From assembly GCF_046630445.1 (NCBI RefSeq), contig NC_092341.1, positions 258,150,001-258,214,000 of the forward strand: DNA of 64,000 nt, given 5' to 3'. Position numbers and translations under genes: made by a program. The notes beneath the pieces were generated by a model. The model was given only the letters and a program-made list of their open reading frames with translations. It had not been told where the DNA came from and did no database searches. Shown piece after piece: positions 58,681 through 64,000 of this stretch; positions within the stretch are counted from its first letter, which is position 1, and each line of letters opens with the position of its first letter. The stretch is from Rutidosis leptorrhynchoides (taxonomy: Eukaryota > Streptophyta > Magnoliopsida > Asterales > Asteraceae).

Positions 58681-58821
58681 ACATCGTTACTATCATTGTT
58701 CATAACCGCCGTATTGAAATCACTGATGTACAAAGTGTGAAGAATAAAGAAGTGATTCAAGTATGTTTTTATTTCAAGACTCTATTGTTTGAGGACAAGC
58801 AACGCTCAAGTGTGGGAATAT

Positions 58822-59822
58822 TGATAATGCTAAAAACGATCACATATTTCATAGCATTATCCCTCAAGAAAGACAATATTTAGTTGCAATTGTTCTATTT
58901 ACAAGTGATATTCGTTTAAATAATAAAAGGTGAAGACAAAAGGCAGATTCGACGATTTGAAGACGCAAACGACCAAAACGTCTAAAAATTACAAACGTAC
59001 AAGCCGCAAAACGCAAAGTACAAGATATTAAATTATACGAAAAGGCGTTCAAAAATTCGGAACCGAGACATGAACCAACTTTCAACGCTCGACGCAACGG
59101 AGCTGAAAGTACAAGTCAACTATGTACAATAATATAATATAATATTTAAATAATTCATAATAAGAATAATAATAAATAATTAAAAGTTGTTAATTGAGCA
59201 TAGTTAAGGGGTCATAAGTGAAAATTTCAAATCAACATTTGCCTATAAAACGAGACTACGGAGAATGAAGAAAGACACACCTTTTTCCAATCTTCTTTCT
59301 CTATATATGTAATTTATATATATATTTATACTTATAATTTTAATTTAAGTTTAATAATAATTGAGTTATTGTAAGAAATGTTTTACGGGTTTTAAAGTCG
59401 GAACTCTGTCTGTGTAACGCTATGCGATTATTCACCACTGTAAGTTATGTTCTTCCTTTTTAAATTAATGTCTCGTAACTAAGTTATTATTATGCTTATT
59501 TGAGCTGAAGTAATCATGATGTTGGACTAAATATTAAAGATTGGGTTGTCGGATTTTGTACCATAATTAGGGTATGGACAAAAGACCGACACTTGTGGAC
59601 ATTGGACCATGGACCATTAATAGATGGGGGGTATTGTCTAATCGAATGACAACTCTTTGGAGTCTGTCGAACCTATCTTCAAATTAGTTAATCTAATAAT
59701 TATTAAATGATTATGCATGTCCTATTTAGTGACGTTTATACGACATCTTTTACAATCATTTAATTAATCAATTGGGTTAGGTAATTTATTATTCATTCTG
59801 GCCAAGTGGGTAAATTAATAAT
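58822..59822 (+). repeat. element B 3' LTR, left part
   Basis: Starts TGATAATGC after AGTGTGGGAATAT and follows the 5' LTR with scattered differences to AAATTAATAAT, where E interrupts it. Confidence 0.85.
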
Positions 59823-61799
59823 TGATGTTAAAGCTAAGGGGTATAAAATACTATTAAATTTTACAAGGAAATACTATTAAATACGATACAATTTTACTCA
59901 AGATATTTATTTATTTATAGAATGGATATACTTAAACCTTGCTACAACACTTATAGGCAGTGTACCTAATCGTACAGTAGTGTAGTTTTTAGTAAGTCCG
60001 GTTCGTTCCACAGGGAAAAATCTTTAAACAAAGCTTAACGCTATATTAGTTTGATTTTATAAAAATACAAATATATATATAAGTAATATTATTATTTTAA
60101 AGGGGGGTTTTTACCGTTTAATGACCGGTTTGTCGATTTTTAAAACTTTAGTCGCAGTTAAAACCTAATGTAAAATATTAAAAATAAATAAAAGACTAAA
60201 TTTAAAGCGTAAAATAAATAACGATAATGAAATTGCAATAAATAAAAGTGCGATAAAATAAACTTGCGATAATTAAAAAATACGATAATTAAAAGTGCAA
60301 TTCAATACAATAACAATAAATAAAAGTGCGATAATTAGAAGTGCAATTAAATATGAAAATAAAGGAATTATGCTTATTTAAACTTCCGTAATCATGATGT
60401 TTGACGTGTTGATTTTAGTTTATTCCCATGGGTTAATTGTTCTTTGTCCTGGATTATTTAATATGTCCATACAGATTTGTCCATAATAGTCCATCAGTCA
60501 TAAATATAAAGAGCGAAAGCCTTTGTCAAATTATTCTTATTCTCGAAGTCAAATATTCCAACTAATTGGGGATTCGAATTGTAACAAGGTTTTAATACAT
60601 TGTTTAATGAATACACCAGGTTATCGACTGCGTGTAAACCAAGGTTTTACTACTTTGTTAACAATTACACCAATTACCCTTGAATGTAATTCAACCCTGT
60701 TTCAACAAGTCTATTAACTATTAATCCAGTTCCGTGTCCGGTAAAATGAATAATTATTGGTATTTATAGATATCCCTCCCACCGTACCCAGTCAAGCGTA
60801 TGTGGTTATATATAAATACGTCAAATTATAAGTTTGTATATTAAATTAACAAGGTATTGTTTAGTTAATATAATACCCATTAATAGCCCATAGTCTAATT
60901 TCCACAAGTGTCGTTCTTTTATCCAAACCCCAATTATGGTACAAAGCCCAATTACTCAATTTTAGTAATTAGCCCAACATCATGATTACTTCGATTTAAA
61001 TAAGCATAATAATAACTTAGCTACGAGACATTAATGAAAATAATATAAACATAACTTACAATGATTAAAAATAGCGTAGCGTTACACGGACAGAATTTCG
61101 ACTTACACCCTTACAACATTCGCTAACATACCCTTATTATTAGGATTTAAAATTAAAATTAAAATTAAAATATAAATTATATATATATATTTACGTATAT
61201 ATTGAGAGAGAGTGATAGATTATATGGATATTTTTTACGATCAAACTGCGTTTACTTTTATAGGCAGTTTTTGAAATTGGGGCTCCGCGAGTCGCGGAAT
61301 TTTTCTTCTTCAAACTCCGCAAGTCGCGGAGTTCGTAAAACCAGCTCACACCATTTTGTCTTTTAATTTGCCGAAGGTTTATATATAATATAATATGTAT
61401 ATTAATTTTAAGAATTAATTATATATTATATTCATGTGCATGTGCATAGTTGACTTGTAATTTTTAGTCCATTGCGTCGAGCGTTGAGAGTTGACTCTGG
61501 TCCCGGTTCCAGATTTTCGAACGTCCTTGCGTACAATTTAATATCTTGTACTTTGCGTTTTGAATCTTGTACTCTTGTAATTCTGAGATGTTTCTTATCA
61601 ATAATTGGAACCTCTTTGATTGTATTTTGTACTTTTGAGCTTTTTGGTCGTTTGCGTCTTCAATTCGTCGAATCTGTCTTTTGTCTTCACCTTTTATTAT
61701 TTAAACGAATATCACTTGTAAATAGGACAATTGCAACTAAAAGCTTGTCTTTCTTGAGGAATAATGCTATGAAATATATGTTCGTTTTTAGCATTATCA
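59823..61799 (-). repeat. element E 3' LTR
   Basis: 1977 bp; on minus TGATAATGC to AACATCA. It is longer than B's LTR. It contains two near-palindromes, CTCCGCGAGTCGCGGA and CTCCGCAAGTCGCGGAG (61282-61331). The antisense ORF 61472-61816 resembles the one in B's LTR (29609-29899) with about 20 extra residues inserted in frame. Confidence 0.8.
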
Positions 61800-62067
61800 A
61801 ATATTTCCACACTTGAGCGTTGCTTGTCCTCAAGCAATATAGTCTTGAAATACTAGAATCACTTCTTTATTCTTCACACTTTGTACATCAGTGATTTCTT
61901 TACGACGGTATAAACAATGGTAGTAACGGTATGGTTTACAGTCCCACATGACTATAAAAATTTAGATCCTTAAGGAAATTGGATCTTTATGAAAACATTT
62001 GATCTTTTGAAAATTAAATCTAGCTTTTACCCTAGATAAGTTTTCTGGAATAACCCTTCACCGGTGT

Positions 62068-62418
62068 TTGCAAATTCTTTTTGTGGGTTTAGTGGGTTTC
62101 AGATTTGAAAATTTTAGCTCAAAACTTACGGTTTTGTGTCACCCACTTGCTAACCTTGTATTAGGAAAGCAACACGTCCAGTATACTTGCTCCGTATATT
62201 ACCTTTTGATAAACTACCGTCCGATTGTAAAGGAAAGCGTTGAACAAGCAACTGTTAAGGCAATGTCCCCTAACATGCTTTTAATTATGGTCTATAACGT
62301 TTCGGACGCAATTACTATTCTTTGTAGGAGCAATAGTAAAGCTCACCCTTATAATTTTCTGGTCTGGCACAAGGTCCTGTCTTTGACCATGCTATGCAAC
62401 CACCGTTCTTACGGTTGA
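62068..62418 (+). CDS. antisense ORF in E 3' region (partner of 58196-58549)
   Basis: 116 codons, opposite to E's sense. Starts MQILFVGLVGFRFENF and ends LSLTMLCNHRSYG. See the B copy for the comparison. No domain known. Confidence 0.35.
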   Translation: MQILFVGLVGFRFENFSSKLTVLCHPLANLVLGKQHVQYTCSVYYLLINYRPIVKESVEQATVKAMSPNMLLIMVYNVSDAITILCRSNSKAHPYNFLVWHKVLSLTMLCNHRSYG

Positions 62419-62792
62419 CACCCGATTTGGTTTAGATGACCTAATGAATTCCAGGTGAATTCCTAGGATTTTACGTTCAATGATAATGAACGCATTGAAA
62501 ATGGGTTTTTAGAAAACAAATCGATTTGTAATTTTGATCAAAATATTTTCTCGTTCAAGCTCGAGTTTAGATATCATTGAATTCCATGAGTTTGAATTCT
62601 CAATCTTTAAGGTCAATCTCAAGGATTGAGTAATATCAGTCTTAAAAGCTAATTTTTGATCTTTAAGGAGATTATCCTTTCTAGGGATCTGATTCATTAG
62701 TCTTATCCAGCTAATTTGCACGATGTCCTCCCCATTTTACGAGACAGATCCTCTCATGGTTAGGATAAGTCTGACCACTTGGCGACCCTGTT

Positions 62793-62966
62793 TTATGCTG
62801 AGGTCCGTGGATTTCCTGCTGATTTTAGTGATGACTTTTCTAGATTTTTCGTCAACCTACAGCTGGTCTGGATGACAACTTCATGACCTAAATCAAAAAG
62901 CGCATTTCTTTTTCTGAAGACTTTACTTCCTTTTAATGATGGAATTGATTCATCGTGTAGATCCAT
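62793..62966 (-). CDS. small conserved ORF MDLHDES in E
   Basis: 57 codons from the ATG at 62966 (an upstream in-frame ATG at 63014 adds 16). It shares SIPSLKGSKVFRKR and CRLTKNLEKSSLKS with the B copy and ends at NPRTSA because of a TGA. Confidence 0.4.
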   Translation of the reverse strand: MDLHDESIPSLKGSKVFRKRNALFDLGHEVVIQTSCRLTKNLEKSSLKSAGNPRTSA

Positions 62967-63910
62967 CTTTCTTACAGTAAATCGGGTAAAACTGTTTAGT
63001 TTAGTCCAAAGCAAAAGTATCTTTAATTATTTGTTACAGAAATATGTGACATATGTTTAAAATAACTTGGTAAATTTTCCCACACTTGGCTTTTATTTTT
63101 CCTTTTTATTGTCCTCTATTCCTGTTTAAATGAATTTTTAACATTTTGGTTTGTTTCTCAATTTATGTCCTTTCCGAGGTAACGACAATTTCGGTATTAA
63201 CACCTAGTTATTATCGTTCATAAATATGTATAAACATGATTTTGAATTCATTTAATTGAAAATTTTGAAAATTTTTACTAGAATTGGGTAGTCAGTATAT
63301 AAGACTAGGGCTGTTCTTTATTATCAGAGAGCACTAGATTCTAATACAACTACTGCTTTACTAGTATTTTTAATGGTAACCATGTGTATAAAGTAAAAAT
63401 TTTAAAATCCGAAAGAATTTAACCCCTTCCCACACTTAAGATCTTGCAATGCCCTCATTTGCAAGAAATCAGTAACAATTTAAATTATTGAGGGTGATTA
63501 GCGTAGAAATGATTAAATTTTACCAAAGTTTCCAAACATATTGGTGTTTGTTTGCTGAATGATAAATGGTGCATATCATTTGTTCATTCCGTCTGTTGTT
63601 ACATCACATTTATTTGTCATCTTGTAGTCAAAATTAGTAGCTTTTGCTAAACTTAATGCCAGTCTTTGAAAATACGCTGTTTTACCCTGTTTTGTACAAT
63701 CGACAATATACTTACATACAAATATAAACATGTATGGCAATTTGAAATGGACTTAATATCCGACTTTCAAATCCTAAATGTGAAATATTAGTACACAATA
63801 ATAATAAAAATGATAAAAATTACACAAATATATCCAATAACATAAGTTTAAACATGAAAAGTCAAAAGATAAAAACATAAAAATCATAAAAATAACCAAA
63901 TGGAACTAAA

Positions 63911-64000
63911 TCAGTCTGGATATGGGTTCCAGTTCATCTCATCAGGTGAGTTCCATTGTTGGTTATAGGTGTTCTGATAGGCTTGGTTATAGTCATACCG
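63911..64000 (-). CDS. gag: element E gag C-terminal tail, partial
   Basis: The last 29 codons of an ORF entering from the right edge, ending in TGA at 63913-63911. Reads YDYNQAYQNTYNQQWNSPDE and then NWNPYPD, a Gln/Asn/Tyr-rich tail like gag ends in plant gypsy elements. No pol follows, so E is probably also a gag-type non-autonomous element. Confidence 0.5.
   Translation of the reverse strand, partial: RYDYNQAYQNTYNQQWNSPDEMNWNPYPD

Larger units (their letters stand above)
29623..59822 (+). mobile_element. element B: Athila-type gypsy, gag-protease only, host of nested C, D and E
   Basis: 5' LTR 29623-31360, tRNA-Asp type primer site, gag and protease in two pieces, a long non-coding 3' region, and a 3' LTR from 58822. 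It is interrupted by C in the leader, by D inside gag and by E in the 3' LTR. Because E runs off the window, the right end of B is not seen. Athila assignment rests on the primer site, the CGG.H knuckle form and the DLGAS protease motif. No RT or integrase is present. Confidence 0.85.
61800..63910 (-). repeat. element E 3' region with shared module
   Basis: Complement of 61930-63000 matches B 57660-58680. It includes the conserved small sense ORF (62966-62793) and the conserved antisense ORF (62068-62418). Purine-rich GAGGACAAGCAACG and CAAGTGTGGAAATAT on minus precede the LTR, as in B. Confidence 0.65.
59823..64000 (-). mobile_element. element E: relative of B, minus strand, partial
   Basis: 3' LTR 59823-61799, then on the minus strand a non-coding 3' region and a gag tail at the window edge. 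It inserted into B's 3' LTR; ATAAT at 59818-59822 is the likely left duplication, and the right one is beyond the window. LTR tips TGAT and ATCA match B. Confidence 0.8.

Overview
This window is a plant nuclear intergenic region made almost entirely of LTR retrotransposons inserted into one another. I find no confident host gene. The element types are Athila, Tat/Retand, Tekay chromovirus and several Copia, with the matching tRNA primer sites (tRNA-Asp, initiator-Met). These point to a flowering plant with a large repeat-rich genome. The daisy family (Asteraceae) is my guess from the style of the LTR ends, and is an inference, not a proof.

Layout. 1-1290 is the end of a minus-strand Ty3/gypsy LTR that runs off the left edge. 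2737-3349 is a foldback element. 3432-16940 is element O (target duplication CCTTA), a Copia-style element with only a decayed gag-like region and no pol. Its 3' LTR is split by element N1 (about 9411-16598), a Tat-type gag-protease element that also carries a three-exon antisense gene. 17116-23393 is element F, a badly decayed Copia with 238-bp LTRs. After it come a tRNA-type SINE (about 23795), a hAT-like MITE (24020-24331) and a SINE-like piece (about 24741). 26041-28690 is element G, a truncated Copia pol. 29623 to beyond 59822 is element B, an Athila-type gag-protease element without reverse transcriptase.

Three elements sit inside B. C (31683-39862, duplication TAATT) has 2679-bp LTRs with no difference noticed by eye and encodes only gag. 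D (41697-54832, duplication ACTAG, minus strand) is a Tekay chromovirus with gag-protease-RT-RNase H-integrase-chromodomain. E (59823 to beyond 64000, minus strand) lies in B's 3' LTR and is a relative of B.

The most unusual object is D. Between its primer site and gag it carries two extra sense-strand ORFs: an acidic, serine-rich protein, and an F-box protein of the Arabidopsis At2g35280 type with Sel1-like helices. This looks like a captured host gene. D's gag-pol has four in-frame stops although its two 3252-bp LTRs are nearly identical, so its stops probably predate its insertion.

A second theme is a roughly 0.8-1 kb module in the 3' region of elements O, B and E, which otherwise look unrelated (O) or related (B and E). 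It carries a small conserved sense ORF and, in B and E, a conserved antisense ORF. Four elements (O, N1, B, C) have no pol and would need enzymes supplied by others; D is the only one here with a near-complete set.
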